Positions 1 to 8,196 of a stretch of DNA of 64,000 bases are shown piece after piece. Numbering within the stretch: position 1 is the first letter of the stretch; each line of letters begins with the position of its first letter. The stretch is from Alphaproteobacteria bacterium (GTDB lineage: Bacteria > Pseudomonadota > Alphaproteobacteria > JAEULC01). The notes under the pieces are model-generated. The model searched no databases. It saw only the letters and a program-made list of their open reading frames with translations, and was not told the DNA's origin. The stretch spans positions 8,575 through 72,574 of the forward strand of contig JADZDN010000278.1 of NCBI GenBank assembly GCA_020851015.1. Direction: 5' to 3'. The position numbers and the translations under genes are program-made.

Positions 1-1163
1 TGGCGGCCGATCTGGGCGCGCCGCTGGCCGAGCTGACGCCGCCGACCATGGCGCGGCTGACCGAGGTGCTGGACCCGGGCATGACGCCGGTCAACCCGGT
101 CGACTCTTTCGGCGACGGGCGCACGCTGATCGAGGAGTGCCTGAAGATCATCGTCGATGATCCCAACGTCGGCATCGCGGCCCTGGCGACGAACCTGGTG
201 CATGGCCGGCCCTATGTGAAAGTCGCGAGCGCGACGGTCGAGCGCGTGGCGGCCGGAACCGCGAAGCCCGCGGTGCTGTTCGGCCACATCCACAGCGCGG
301 TCAGCCGCGAAGAAGCCGCGCGGCTGCGCGCGCTGGGAATCCCGGTGCTGATGGGCACGCCGACCGCGCTGCAAGCCATGTCGCATTTTCTTGGCTGGCA
401 CGCGCGGCGCGCCGACAAGGACCGCGAAGCCGGGCCGATGCCGGCGCCCATCGGGGCAATGCTGCCCGCCTGGCGCGCGCGGCTGGAAAGGCAGAACGCC
501 GCGCTTTCGCCCCAGGATGCGGAGCAGCTGCTACGCGACGCCGGTATCGCAACCGCCCCGAGCGCATTCGCATCGACACTGGACGAAGCCAAAAGCGCCG
601 CCGGCCGTCTGGGCTACCCCGTGGCCCTGAAGACGGCGGCGGCGAACCTGCTGCACAAGACCGAGGCAGACGGCGTGAAGATCGGTCTTGCCGACGATGC
701 CGGCCTGCGTGCCGCCTACGACGAAATCGCGCGGCGGTGCGGGCCGCTGGTACAGGTGCAGCGGATGGCCGATGCCGGCACCGAGGTCCTGCTGGGCATG
801 GTCAACGATCCGCAGTTCGGCCCCATCGCGACGCTCGGCGTCGGCGGTATCTTCGCGGAGGTCTACAAGGACACGGTGCCCTTCGTACCGCCGATCGGAC
901 CCGCCATGGCGCTGCGGCTGCTTGGCTCGCTGAAAGGCTACGCGCTGCTGACCGGGGCCCGCGGCCGGCCCAAGGCCGATCTCGACGCGTTGGCGCAAGT
1001 CGTGTCGCGGTTCTCTTGGCTATGCGCCGCCGTCGGCCCGTTACTGTCCGAACTCGACGTCAATCCGGTGATCGCGTCGCCGCGCGGCGCCGTGGCTGTC
1101 GATGCGCTCGTCGTACCCCTTTCCGCCGCCAAGCCCGATTCACACACGAAGGACCAGCCATGA
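1..1163 (+). CDS. Acyl-CoA synthetase (ADP-forming type), C-terminal part, 5' end outside window
   Basis: The reading frame is open from base 3, so the gene enters from upstream and about 386 codons are visible. Family members convert an acyl acid, CoA and ATP to acyl-CoA, ADP and phosphate in the cytoplasm. The visible part holds the end of the CoA-ligase region followed, over its last 220 residues, by an ATP-grasp domain: LGYPVALKT, then a glycine-rich LGVGGIFAEVYKD segment, and SELDVNPV near the C terminus. Its stop overlaps the start of the enoyl-CoA hydratase gene (ATGA), so the two are translationally coupled and probably handle the same acyl substrate. The acid used cannot be told from the sequence. 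Confidence 0.85.
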   Translation, partial: AADLGAPLAELTPPTMARLTEVLDPGMTPVNPVDSFGDGRTLIEECLKIIVDDPNVGIAALATNLVHGRPYVKVASATVERVAAGTAKPAVLFGHIHSAVSREEAARLRALGIPVLMGTPTALQAMSHFLGWHARRADKDREAGPMPAPIGAMLPAWRARLERQNAALSPQDAEQLLRDAGIATAPSAFASTLDEAKSAAGRLGYPVALKTAAANLLHKTEADGVKIGLADDAGLRAAYDEIARRCGPLVQVQRMADAGTEVLLGMVNDPQFGPIATLGVGGIFAEVYKDTVPFVPPIGPAMALRLLGSLKGYALLTGARGRPKADLDALAQVVSRFSWLCAAVGPLLSELDVNPVIASPRGAVAVDALVVPLSAAKPDSHTKDQP

Positions 1164-1972
1164 CCCTGGAGACGATCAAGGTGCGCCGCGAGGGGCGCGT
1201 CGGCGTCCTGACTCTCAACCGTCCGCAGGTGCTGAATGCCCTCAACCGCACCCTGATGCGTGAAGTGACGGAGGCGATGAACGGCTTCGTCCAGGACGAG
1301 GGCGTGCTGGCCATCGTGGTCAACGGCGAGGGCCGCGCCTTCTCCGCCGGCTTCGACATGAAGGAATCGGCGCAACGCCAGACGACCACGATCGACCAGT
1401 GGCGCGCGGTACTGCAGGCCGATTTCGACTTCATCATCCAGTTCTGGGACTGTCCGAAGCCGACCATCGCCGCGGTCCACGGCTATTGCCTGGCCGGGGC
1501 GTTCGAGCTGGCGCTGTCCTGCGACGTCACCGTCGCCGCCGAAGGCACGCGCTTCGGCGAGCCCGAGCCGCGTTTCGGCTCGGGCATCATCGCCATGCTG
1601 CTGCCCTGGGTAGCGGGGCCGAAGGCGACCAAGGAGCTGCTGCTGACCGGCACCGACCAGGTCGATGCGCGCCGCGCGCTGGAGATCGGCATCGTGAACC
1701 ACGTGGTGCCGGCCGGCCAGGAACTCGAAAAAGCGATGGGAATCGCAAACGACGTCGCGGCGAGCGCGCCGCTTTCGGTGCAGCTCACCAAGCGCGCGAT
1801 CAATCGGACCTACGAGATGATGGGGATGCGCCAGGCGCTGCTGGCGGCACTCGATACCGACGTCCTGATCGAGGCCCAGGGCGGGCCGGAGCGCGCGGAG
1901 TTCAACCGCCTGCGCCGCGAGAAGGGCCTGAAGGCGGCGCTGGAATGGCGGGACTCGCGCTTCAAGCGCTGA
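1160..1972 (+). CDS. Enoyl-CoA hydratase/isomerase family protein
   Basis: This 270-residue protein has normal crotonase-family length. The N terminus shows the usual RVGVLTLNRPQVLNALN strand-turn, then the oxyanion-hole segment AFSAGFDMKE, and a second loop HGYCLAGAFELALSCDVTVAAE. Crotonases hydrate, isomerise or cleave acyl-CoA thioesters. The catalytic acidic residues vary within the family, so the exact reaction is open. The ATG start overlaps the stop of the upstream acyl-CoA synthetase gene, which fits a two-step activation and hydration of one substrate. Confidence 0.9.
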   Translation: MTLETIKVRREGRVGVLTLNRPQVLNALNRTLMREVTEAMNGFVQDEGVLAIVVNGEGRAFSAGFDMKESAQRQTTTIDQWRAVLQADFDFIIQFWDCPKPTIAAVHGYCLAGAFELALSCDVTVAAEGTRFGEPEPRFGSGIIAMLLPWVAGPKATKELLLTGTDQVDARRALEIGIVNHVVPAGQELEKAMGIANDVAASAPLSVQLTKRAINRTYEMMGMRQALLAALDTDVLIEAQGGPERAEFNRLRREKGLKAALEWRDSRFKR

Positions 1973-1987
1973 ACGGCAGCGATCCGT

Positions 1988-3166
1988 TCAGTCGCGCAGA
2001 TCGCCGCTGAGGAAATGCCCCAGCGGCGCAAGCCCCGTAACCCGGTCGCAGATCAGCTTGAAGGAGGCGAGCATGGGGACCGCGAGGAAGGCGCCCATGA
2101 CGCCCCACATCCAGTACCAGAACACGATCGAGATGATCACCAGCACGGGGTTAAGCGTGAAGCGCTTCGCCAGCAGCATCGGCGTGACGCTGTCGGCCTC
2201 GATCAGGTGGATCGCGAGATAGATGCCGGCCGGGATAAACGCGGTTACCGCCGAATCGAAGGTGAGGAGGCCGGCCAGGAAGAGGATCGCGGAGCAGCAG
2301 AGCGGCCCGATGATCGGCACATAGTTGAGGACGAACGCGACCGTTCCCCACAGCAGCGGATCTGCCAGGCCGCAGAAATAGGCCGCGATGCCGGTGACCG
2401 TGCCGACCAGCAGGTTCATCAAGCTGATCGTCACCAGGTACTGCGAGATGTTCCGTTCGATCTCGCGGGATATTTCCACGACCTGCTTCTTGTTGCTGTA
2501 CGTCGGCACGATCTCGATCAGCCGTCGCAGGAAAAGATCGCCGGTCACCAGCAGAAAGAACAGCAGCAGCATGGTCGTGAACCAGCCAACCACGAGGCTG
2601 CGCGTACCCGTGACCAGCAGGCTGCCCAGCCCCTCGCCCTTCACGGCCACCGGGATCGCCGGCGCCGCGGCGTTGTCGGTCAGCTTGTCGACGTTCTGCG
2701 TGACCTGCGCCAATTGCTGGATCGGACCTTTGAACAGATCAACCCAGTTCTCCAGCTTCGCCATCGCCTTCGGCGCCTGGTCGAACCAGCCGGCGGCGGG
2801 ACCGGACAGCGGCACGATGAGCGCCGCTACCAGACCGCACAGCAGGAACACCAAGACGAGGGCATTCAAGATCCGGGGCGTCGGGATCCGCTCGAGCAAC
2901 CGCATGACAGGCTGTAGCAGCGTGCTGAGAATGAAGGAAAAGACGATCGGCACCGCCAGCTCGCGCAAGAAATAGAGAGCCGCGAGAAGGAGCAGCGCGA
3001 AAATTCCGGTCAACAGGATGGTCGGAAGGTTTTGGACGAGCGCTGTAGCGGCATCCTCGTCGTCCGCCCGGGCCAGCGACATCACCCGGGGAGCAGCGCG
3101 GCCTTCAGCATCTGCTTTTCCGGCTTCGATCGACAGTTCGTCCACCAATTCGCTATGGCTAGCCAC
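1988..3166 (-). CDS. AI-2E family transporter (PerM-type membrane permease)
   Basis: This 392-residue polytopic inner-membrane protein belongs to the AI-2E/PerM family, whose members are proposed exporters of small molecules or ions; few have known substrates. Hydrophobic segments come as a pair near residues 50–100, one near 190–215, and a cluster between 245 and 375. The C-terminal part includes NYVPIIGPLCCSAILFLAGL and the short WGVMGAFLAVPM stretch typical of the family. The start is a GTG preceded by GGGGGGA. It lies convergent to the hydratase gene, 15 bp from its stop. It has no obvious EcfG promoter, unlike most genes that follow. Confidence 0.85.
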   Translation of the reverse strand: MASHSELVDELSIEAGKADAEGRAAPRVMSLARADDEDAATALVQNLPTILLTGIFALLLLAALYFLRELAVPIVFSFILSTLLQPVMRLLERIPTPRILNALVLVFLLCGLVAALIVPLSGPAAGWFDQAPKAMAKLENWVDLFKGPIQQLAQVTQNVDKLTDNAAAPAIPVAVKGEGLGSLLVTGTRSLVVGWFTTMLLLFFLLVTGDLFLRRLIEIVPTYSNKKQVVEISREIERNISQYLVTISLMNLLVGTVTGIAAYFCGLADPLLWGTVAFVLNYVPIIGPLCCSAILFLAGLLTFDSAVTAFIPAGIYLAIHLIEADSVTPMLLAKRFTLNPVLVIISIVFWYWMWGVMGAFLAVPMLASFKLICDRVTGLAPLGHFLSGDLRD

Positions 3167-3196
3167 GCGTCCCCCCGTTGCCCCGCCAGGCGAGGC

Positions 3197-3226
3197 GGCG
3201 CCAGCCCATGAGGGCTGGCGCCTTTT
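3197..3226 (+). terminator. Hairpin with T tract, possible terminator
   Basis: An 11-bp perfect stem (GGCGCCAGCCC paired with GGGCTGGCGCC, four-base loop) is followed by TTTT on the + strand. It lies between two − strand genes, where it has no U tract. It may act as a weak bidirectional terminator or a processing site. Confidence 0.5.
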
Positions 3227-3238
3227 CCGCTATCCCGC

Positions 3239-3496
3239 CTAGAACGAGAACCCTAGCGAGAAGGTTGGCGGATAGACCGGCGGCGCATAGACCACCGGCG
3301 GCGGAGAATAGTATTGCGGATACGAAGGGCCGATATAGACGTGCGGATGGGCGCGCCGCCAATCGTCCCGATCCCAATGGCGGTGACGCCACCGGTAGTC
3401 GTCGGCCTGGGCGGTCGAAACCGACGCGCCAAGGAGGGGGAGAGCGATCGCAACGGCCATTGCCGCCAGGCTAGTGGTTCGAACGATGCTGTTCAT
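3239..3496 (-). CDS. Small exported protein rich in Tyr, Pro and His
   Basis: This 85-residue protein has a clear signal peptide of about 31 residues ending in VSTAQA. The mature part has an Arg/His/Trp/Asp-rich stretch (residues 33–50) and a Tyr/Pro-rich tail ending GFSF. Short exported proteins of this composition are common in alphaproteobacterial stress regions, but I know of no assigned function. AAGGAG precedes the ATG. It is the last gene of a − strand series of exported proteins reaching back to about 5.2 kb. A terminal aromatic residue recalls outer-membrane sorting signals, but the protein is too short for a barrel. Confidence 0.7.
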   Translation of the reverse strand: MNSIVRTTSLAAMAVAIALPLLGASVSTAQADDYRWRHRHWDRDDWRRAHPHVYIGPSYPQYYSPPPVVYAPPVYPPTFSLGFSF

Positions 3497-3522
3497 GGCA
3501 CAGCTCCTTTCATCCGGGGCCT

Positions 3523-4083
3523 TCAGTTCGTGGCCTTCGGCGTGCCCGCCGGGCGCTCGGCACCGCTCGCCGCGGCGGCCTGGTTGTAGCGATGGAAGAC
3601 TTCATCCGCCGCATGGCGCTGATCCGGAGACATGCTGTCGTAAAGCGGCGTGAAGGCGTCGATCATGTTCTTCAACGCGTCGGAGTGTGCTTCCGACATC
3701 TGCTGGTAGGACTTGAGGTCCTCGATCGCCGACATCTTGGCCCAGGCGTCGCGGCGCTTGTCCATCGCCGCTTCCATGTTCTTGCCGTTCTCACGCATCG
3801 CGTCGGCAACGGCCTTCCACTTCGATTCCTGCTCCGGCCGGATGCCCAGCCGCTGATGCAGATCCTGCACGCGGGCCTCGATCCGTTCGGGTGTCGACCA
3901 GGTACGCGCCGCTACACTCGACGGCGCAGCTGCCGGGGGCGTGGCCTGCTGGGCCGTCGGCGCCGTACGCTGCGGCTGAGCCGGCGCGGCGGGCGGCACC
4001 GATTGGGCGGCGGCAAGGCCGGTCAGGCTTGCGAAAGCTAGTGCGGACAGCAGGCCCGCGCGGGCGGGGGAAAATTTTGCCAT
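3523..4083 (-). CDS. Periplasmic LTXXQ/Spy-CpxP-like protein
   Basis: This 186-residue protein has a signal peptide of about 26 residues (AAA-QS), a Pro/Ala/Gln-rich linker to about residue 60, and a helical region after it. That region contains RLGIRPEQESKWKAVADAM and later LYDSMSPDQRHAADEVF, matching the pair of LTXXQ-like helices in Spy/CpxP-type proteins. Such proteins act as periplasmic chaperones or stress sensors. AGAGGA precedes the ATG. The upstream TPR gene lies 81 bp away in the same direction, so cotranscription is plausible. Confidence 0.75.
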   Translation of the reverse strand: MAKFSPARAGLLSALAFASLTGLAAAQSVPPAAPAQPQRTAPTAQQATPPAAAPSSVAARTWSTPERIEARVQDLHQRLGIRPEQESKWKAVADAMRENGKNMEAAMDKRRDAWAKMSAIEDLKSYQQMSEAHSDALKNMIDAFTPLYDSMSPDQRHAADEVFHRYNQAAAASGAERPAGTPKATN

Positions 4084-4164
4084 GAGTAGGTCCTCTTCGG
4101 TGAAAACCGTCCCCCATCCTTGGCGGCGGTCCGGGCCATTGGCGCCGGACCGCCCGAACCGCCG

Positions 4165-4878
4165 TCACGAATCGCGGTTCAGTCGCATCACGGTGGACTT
4201 GGTACCGGCGCTTCCGGTTCCTTCAAAGCTGGTGTCGGTGAAACGCCCCGCAATCGCCAGAGGATCGCCACCGTCGCCGGAAGACTTGTTCTTGTCCTTC
4301 AGAAAACCCTTGCCGGAGAAATAGCCGGCCGCGTCGACCAGCCCGTCCAGCGTCACACGATCGGTCGAGTCCTCATAGTAGATGTGGACCTGACCGCCGA
4401 CGATCGTGGCTTGCACGGCGAAACTCTGGCCGCGAGGTTCAATCCGCCCCGACCAGTTGCCGTCGAAGGGCATGACCGCCACCGGCTGAACGGGAGGCGG
4501 CACCGCGACCGGCGCATAGGGAACGACGACCGCAGCAACCGTCGTCGTGCCATTTATCTGGCGCAGAGCCTCGTCGCGGCCGGCGCGGGCGGCGCCGGCA
4601 TCCGGCCTGATCGCGAGGGCATCGTTGTAGGCATCGAGCGCACTGCCCGGGCGCCGCGCCGCCAGCAGCGCGTCGCCCAACCGGGTCTTCAGTTCGGGAT
4701 CGTTTGGCTGATACTGAACCGCCGCCATGCAGTCGTTAACCTGCTGCGAGCCGCCCGCGCGGCACCGGTTGGCAACGTCGGCATATTGGGCATTCGCGGC
4801 CGCGACAAAGCCTGCCACGAAAGGCAATGCCAGCACGCCCGCCAGGGACAAGGACCTAAGCGAAAGGACCAGAGCCAT
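4165..4878 (-). CDS. Exported TPR-repeat protein with C-terminal beta domain
   Basis: The start is set at the ATG preceded by AGGAGAG, giving 237 residues; a longer reading from 4917 would overlap the upstream gene. A signal peptide of about 30 residues ends ANA. Two cysteines (residues about 38 and 48) may form a disulfide. Residues about 55–100 form TPR-like helices (PNDPELKTRLGDALLAARRP). A Pro/Val-rich linker leads to a C-terminal domain starting NWSGRIEP, with alternating hydrophobic residues as in a small beta sandwich. It lies 10 bp after the PepSY-like gene, so the two share one transcript. The function is unknown; a periplasmic scaffold is possible. Confidence 0.75.
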   Translation of the reverse strand: MALVLSLRSLSLAGVLALPFVAGFVAAANAQYADVANRCRAGGSQQVNDCMAAVQYQPNDPELKTRLGDALLAARRPGSALDAYNDALAIRPDAGAARAGRDEALRQINGTTTVAAVVVPYAPVAVPPPVQPVAVMPFDGNWSGRIEPRGQSFAVQATIVGGQVHIYYEDSTDRVTLDGLVDAAGYFSGKGFLKDKNKSSGDGGDPLAIAGRFTDTSFEGTGSAGTKSTVMRLNRDS

Positions 4879-4888
4879 ACCTGCTCTC

Positions 4889-5197
4889 CTAGTTGGTTTC
4901 GCGCATGATCTCGCCACTCGGCGAGAGCGCTACGTAAACATCGCCGCCGCCGGCGTTGGCCGTGGCGTGCCAAACGTTGTCGCAGCCCTTACGCAGGTCG
5001 CGAACATTGGTCAGCCCCGCAGCCTCGATCCGGCGCCGCGCGTCGGCCGCGGTCGAGCCGTCGATGCGTTCGCCGAATTGGCAATTGTTGCTGACTTGGG
5101 ACCATTTGCTCTCGGGCTGCCGGACGGTCTGCGCCGAGGCGCCGGTGGCCCCGATCGCGGACAGGATCGCAGCAGCGGCAAGGAGTTTGCGCACCAT
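4889..5197 (-). CDS. Small secreted protein with PepSY-like C-terminal domain (paralogue A)
   Basis: The 102-residue reading starts at the ATG preceded by GGAGG; in-frame codons further upstream would run into the promoter. A signal peptide of about 22 residues ends ASA. The C-terminal half, from ADARRRIEAAGLTNVRDLRK to the end, has the helix then three-strand pattern of a PepSY-like fold. Cysteines in SNNCQFG and KGCDNVW may pair. The same tail occurs in the proteins at 20611 and 27890. An exact EcfG promoter lies 63 nt upstream. Function unknown; extracytoplasmic and stress-induced by inference. Confidence 0.75.
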   Translation of the reverse strand: MVRKLLAAAAILSAIGATGASAQTVRQPESKWSQVSNNCQFGERIDGSTAADARRRIEAAGLTNVRDLRKGCDNVWHATANAGGGDVYVALSPSGEIMRETN

Positions 5198-5259
5198 TGG
5201 ACACCTCCTTCGTTGAGACAAGCCCCGCGGCTCGCGCCGGGGCGATGCGTTGGTAGCCA

Positions 5260-5284
5260 AACGCACCCCTGGTTGGATGGTTCC
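5260..5284 (-). promoter_or_regulatory. EcfG (GSR) promoter, exact match
   Basis: On the − strand GGAAC (5284–5280) is separated by 16 nt from CGTT (5263–5260). It reads into the paralogue A/TPR protein operon. Confidence 0.8.
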
Positions 5285-5308
5285 GGCGCAAATGGCTTAA
5301 GGAGCCCC

Positions 5309-7048
5309 CTAAGAGCGGGCCACCGGAAATGCCACGCGCAGAAGGAAATCCGGCGCCTGGCCCGTGATCTCCATGACGCCGCCAAGTTGTTGGACGTACC
5401 CGCGGATCAGGGTCAGGCTCAGGCCGTCAGGATCGGCGAACAGCGGCCCCGTCGCCTTGCGTATGGAGAGTTCCATACGGTCGTCCCCCAGCCGGCGCAA
5501 CATGATTCCCAGGGTACGGTCGCCGCCCGCATCCGAACCGAGGCAGTTGATGACCATTTCGGCGATCAGGAGACCCAGGGGTCCCGCCTGGTCGGAAGAC
5601 AGCTCCATCGGCGGCGCGAGAATGTCGATGGCGAGGGAATTGCGGTCTTCCTCGTCGCTCATCCCGACGAGCTGCGCCACCAGCTCGTTCAGGAAGGACT
5701 GGATCTCGATCGTCCGCACCTGATGGTGCAGATACATATGCTGATGCAGAAGCAGAAGGGCGGCGATGCGCTCGCGCGCGACGTGGATGGCCGTACGGGC
5801 GACCGGATGGCGGATGCGGTGCGCCTGCAGGCTTAGCATCGACGACACGATTTGGAGGTTGTTCTTGATGCGATGGTGCAGCTCGCGGACGAGCAAATCA
5901 CGTTGACTCAGCAGTTCCTTCAATCTTACCTCGCGGTCGGAGACCGTCCGCGTCACCTCGACGAAGCGCCTTGCCAAGCGCCGCAGCTCCGTCGGCATCG
6001 ACGGCAGATCGCGCGGCGGCGCGAAAGGGATGTCGGAGCCTCCATAGGACCGGAATGCGCTGCCGAGCGTCCGCAAGGGCTTCAGCACGGCGTAATGAGC
6101 GCCGACCGTGACGACCAGGACGCTGAGTCCCACCAGCAAGATGATCTGCGCAATGCGGAACGCAAAATCGGCATCGGCGTGTTCCAGCGTGGGCTGTGCC
6201 GGCAGGGCTGCCATGAGCAGGATCGAATCGGTGAGCGCGCGCACGGCGTAGAAGCCGGGTTCGCCGCTGGGGGAGCCGCTCTCAAGCACGGAAGCGGTGT
6301 TGGCGGCAGCCAGTAGGGCCGACACCGGCTTCGGCAGCAGGGTGTCTCCGCCGATGATGTTGACAACAGGGTCGCCGCTGCGGGACAGAATCCAAACCGC
6401 GCCCCCCGCGGGCATGCGTGCGTATCCTGGCATGCTGGCAAATCCCGCCAAGGGCATCGTGGCGCCGACCGTGGCCACGCCGCCAGGAGCGCCCGGAACG
6501 GGCAGGCCCGCCAGCAATGCCGGTCCGCCCGCCCCGGGAAGCTGCATGACGGTCAGCGACACCGAGAAGCCGCCGCTGGCGTTGATCGACCGGACGAGCG
6601 CCGAGGAGCTGAACCGCGCCTCCCCGCCGGAGCTGCATCGCAGCGCGCCGCTCTGATCGAGCAGGAACAAATCGCCGAGATAGCCGCCGGTGGATTCGAT
6701 CCGCCCCGCGAGGTTCGGATCGCAGGCGGCCGGCGAATCCGCCGACGCACCTTGCGCCGCAAGAGCCATGAGCAATTGCTGGGTGGCTGAAAGTACCGTC
6801 GCTTGTTCGCGCAGAACCGCGTCGGCGAAAAGCCCGACCAATCGGCGTCCCGCGGCAAGATCGGCCTCGCGCCGATTGACCGCGTTCGCCACCGCGGCGA
6901 CGATCACGGGGATCGTCACCAGCAAGAGCAGGACGACGAGCCGCACCCGAACCGACAGTCGGCCGAACCATGTGGGGATCACCGCACGTGATCTCCCGTC
7001 GGAGGAAGACTTGGCACCTCCCCAGCCCGCGCGCCCGCTGGCCGGCAC
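5309..7048 (-). CDS. Membrane sensor histidine kinase (HisKA_2/HWE-like) with altered ATP-binding motifs
   Basis: This 579-residue protein has membrane segments near residues 34–56 and 300–322 around a periplasmic sensor region, then a HAMP-like linker. The dimerisation box ELHHRIKNNLQ carries the phospho-acceptor His at about 392. The N box keeps its Asn (IAEMVINC, about 501). However, the usual D-box DxGxG is replaced by SIRKATGPLF, and the G box reads DGLSLTLI with a glycine lost. Kinase activity may therefore be weak or absent. It lies 27 bp downstream of nepR on the same strand, where GSR kinases often sit, so a role in controlling PhyR phosphorylation is likely. The N terminus is uncertain; a GTG 22 codons in is an alternative. 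Confidence 0.85.
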   Translation of the reverse strand: MPASGRAGWGGAKSSSDGRSRAVIPTWFGRLSVRVRLVVLLLLVTIPVIVAAVANAVNRREADLAAGRRLVGLFADAVLREQATVLSATQQLLMALAAQGASADSPAACDPNLAGRIESTGGYLGDLFLLDQSGALRCSSGGEARFSSSALVRSINASGGFSVSLTVMQLPGAGGPALLAGLPVPGAPGGVATVGATMPLAGFASMPGYARMPAGGAVWILSRSGDPVVNIIGGDTLLPKPVSALLAAANTASVLESGSPSGEPGFYAVRALTDSILLMAALPAQPTLEHADADFAFRIAQIILLVGLSVLVVTVGAHYAVLKPLRTLGSAFRSYGGSDIPFAPPRDLPSMPTELRRLARRFVEVTRTVSDREVRLKELLSQRDLLVRELHHRIKNNLQIVSSMLSLQAHRIRHPVARTAIHVARERIAALLLLHQHMYLHHQVRTIEIQSFLNELVAQLVGMSDEEDRNSLAIDILAPPMELSSDQAGPLGLLIAEMVINCLGSDAGGDRTLGIMLRRLGDDRMELSIRKATGPLFADPDGLSLTLIRGYVQQLGGVMEITGQAPDFLLRVAFPVARS

Positions 7049-7075
7049 ATGGTTGCGCGCCGGCAGGGACGGGAG

Positions 7076-7309
7076 CTATTTGCCGTCCTTGGCCTTTTTT
7101 TCGTCGATCAACTGAAGCAGCTCGTCAGGAACGGGCTCTTGCGCGACATCGGAAAACATGTCCCGCAATTCCCTTTTCAGCCATAGATCAAAGGCCGTCG
7201 ATGTCTTGTCGGCCTGCTTGGAAACACGCGAGGGCTGCTTCGCTTCGGCGTTGCCGGTAGCCGCCTTCCTGGCTTCTCCCCCGGCGCTGTCCCTAGCTCG
7301 TTTTGCCAT
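7076..7309 (-). CDS. nepR: Anti-sigma factor NepR
   Basis: The 77-residue reading from the ATG at 7309 fits NepR size. A variable, charged N terminus precedes the conserved core FDLWLKRELRDMFSDV, then PVPDELLQLID, which forms the two helices that grip the EcfG sigma factor. In the known system NepR holds EcfG inactive until phosphorylated PhyR binds NepR. It lies 153 bp after ecfG and 27 bp before the histidine kinase gene, all on the − strand. I found no EcfG promoter directly upstream, so it is probably read with ecfG. The ribosome-binding site is weak. Confidence 0.88.
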   Translation of the reverse strand: MAKRARDSAGGEARKAATGNAEAKQPSRVSKQADKTSTAFDLWLKRELRDMFSDVAQEPVPDELLQLIDEKKAKDGK

Positions 7310-7462
7310 GGTGGTGTCGTTCCACAAACACGCCACGGTCGCGAAGCCGGTGGCCCAACCCGCGCCGTCACGCGGAAGGAAAGCAGCCTGCATTACTCCT
7401 GACATGCCGTGCATTCCTCTGGAGCTAGAATAACGTCCACCACCGGCTCTCGCAATTGCAGA

Positions 7463-8038
7463 CTACGGCAGAGCGGTCGGTATTGAAGTTGCTTCGCTCG
7501 TTTCCGCTGCGTCGCAGCGCAGGCCGCCGCGATCCGCGCGGGTCGCGTCCACCGGATCCCCGGCGGAAACACCCAGTAGGTCCTCATGAAGCTGACGGCG
7601 CGCGCGGCTGATGCGGCTTTTCACCGTGCCGGTGCGGCAGCCCATGACTTCGGCGATCTGGTCGTGATTGAGCTCGGATAGGGTGGAAAGCAGCAGCGCT
7701 TCGCGCTGGGCGACCGGCAGCCGGTCGATGGCCCCCACGAGCTCGCGGATGACGAGGCGATCGTCGTGGGATTCGGCCACGGCAATCCGCTTCGCGACGA
7801 CGTCGTCCAAGGGCACCGTATCGCGCTTCTTGCGAATGCCCGAGATGAACTCATTGCGGAGAATCTTATGCATCCAGGCCGCGAAATTGGTCCCTGGCTG
7901 GAAACTGTCCTGCGCGGCCAGCGCGCGCACGACGGTGTCCTGGACCAGGTCTTCCATGCCATGCCGGTTGCGCGTCAGGGCGAGCGCGTGGCGCCGAAGC
8001 TGGGGAAGGATCGCCTTCAAGTCATCATGGAAGCTCAT
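7463..8038 (-). CDS. ecfG: ECF sigma factor of the EcfG family (general stress sigma)
   Basis: This 191-residue protein starts at an ATG preceded by GGTGGAG. Region 2 spans about residues 10–75 (MEDLVQDTVVRALAAQDSF, then FAAWMHKILRNEFI) and region 4 about 110–165 (LPVAQREALLLSTL, then RTGTVKSRISRARRQL). These match ECF15/EcfG sigma factors, which direct RNA polymerase to GGAAC/CGTT promoters and are held by NepR. It lies upstream of nepR, and a one-mismatch EcfG promoter 42 nt upstream suggests autoregulation. A second sigma gene follows at 8197–8721; this one is the likelier housekeeping EcfG because it neighbours nepR. Confidence 0.88.
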   Translation of the reverse strand: MSFHDDLKAILPQLRRHALALTRNRHGMEDLVQDTVVRALAAQDSFQPGTNFAAWMHKILRNEFISGIRKKRDTVPLDDVVAKRIAVAESHDDRLVIRELVGAIDRLPVAQREALLLSTLSELNHDQIAEVMGCRTGTVKSRISRARRQLHEDLLGVSAGDPVDATRADRGGLRCDAAETSEATSIPTALP

Positions 8039-8079
8039 CGTGCAGCTCCACCTTGGTTTTTCCGCTTTCTCGCCAGACC

Positions 8080-8104
8080 AACGGCCGCGCGTGCGTTTGG
8101 TTGC
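8080..8104 (-). promoter_or_regulatory. EcfG-like promoter, one mismatch
   Basis: GCAAC (8104–8100), 16 nt, CGTT (8083–8080) on the − strand upstream of ecfG. The same GCAAC variant recurs at five other gene starts in the window. Confidence 0.45.
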
Positions 8105-8196
8105 CAAGAGAAGACCGACCAAAAAATGCTTTCATTCCCGCCGATTACGAAACCCTATCGGCAGCATGGAATTCGATGCGCGCATCCGCCTTGGGT

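Noticed and set aside
2015..2917. 300-codon frame on the + strand opposite the AI-2E permease
   Set aside because: It is a GC-rich shadow of the permease gene; the product is an Arg/Asp/Gln-rich sequence without domain character.
4974..4979. AACGTT inside the paralogue A gene, and similar copies within coding sequence near 25.3 and 53.5 kb
   Set aside because: They lack the extended palindrome or the CGCAA arm and lie inside genes, so they are not counted as LacI-type operators.
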